A stretch of DNA of 14,096 nt from CAYNLG01 sp964397995 (GTDB lineage Bacteria > Planctomycetota > Phycisphaerae > FEN-1346): assembly GCA_964397995.1 (NCBI GenBank), contig CAYNLG010000091.1:1-14096 (forward strand). Reading direction: 5' to 3'. Both the position numbers and the translations under genes were made by a program. This document shows, piece after piece, positions 14,078 through 14,096 of the stretch; the first letter of the stretch is position 1; each line of letters begins with the position of its first letter. Under the pieces are notes generated by a model. It had not been told where the DNA came from. It searched no databases and saw only the letters and a list, made by a program, of their open reading frames with translations.

Positions 14078-14096
14078 ATCGCCCGAACGCCCTGAA

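Overview
The window is about 70% GC and most likely comes from a member of the Planctomycetota or a close relative. This is inferred from gene content and style: a Tat-exported Gfo/Idh/MocA oxidoreductase, a bacterial GlnRS, an exported HEAT-repeat protein, a large soluble multi-PAS hybrid kinase, and a TonB-dependent receptor that implies an outer membrane. No rRNA or other phylogenetic marker is present, so the assignment is tentative. Nearly all features are ordinary chromosomal genes. I see no phage, CRISPR, insertion sequence or defence island.

Layout. 1-651: the 3' half of clpX (+), cut by the window edge. 667-1809: an exported HEAT-repeat protein (-), convergent with clpX and divergent from glnS. 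1984-3702: glnS (+). 3757-5088: a Tat-signal Gfo/Idh/MocA oxidoreductase (+). 5199-6377: an actinomycete-type (class I) xylose isomerase with its own sigma70-like promoter (+). 6477-10052: a 1191-residue soluble hybrid histidine kinase with six PAS domains (+). 10090-10166: tRNA-Arg(CCG), with a near-consensus promoter whose -35 box overlaps the kinase stop codon, and a GC-rich hairpin just downstream. 10167-10949: about 780 bp without an intact gene, holding an apparent relic of the C-terminus of another Gfo/Idh/MocA oxidoreductase. 10950-11696: an exported SIMPL-domain (DUF541) protein (+). 11843-13897: a TonB-dependent outer-membrane receptor (+). 13925-14056: a 43-codon ORF with a signal peptide and a strong ribosome binding site, ending in an unusually AT-rich patch with a 7-bp inverted repeat at the window edge.

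How the genes relate. The oxidoreductase, xylose isomerase and kinase lie head to tail and could form a loose sugar-metabolism and signalling cluster, but xylA has its own promoter and no functional link is proven. The TonB receptor and the small exported ORF 27 bp behind it are probably cotranscribed. The rest is housekeeping.

The most notable observation is in the xylose isomerase. It aligns with the Streptomyces enzyme at a constant +6 offset through the active-site residues checked, yet the residue matching the metal-1 ligand Asp245 is His251, and the position two residues before it (His in Streptomyces) is Asp249. This is a D/H swap in the metal site. I did not find a convincing novel multi-gene system.
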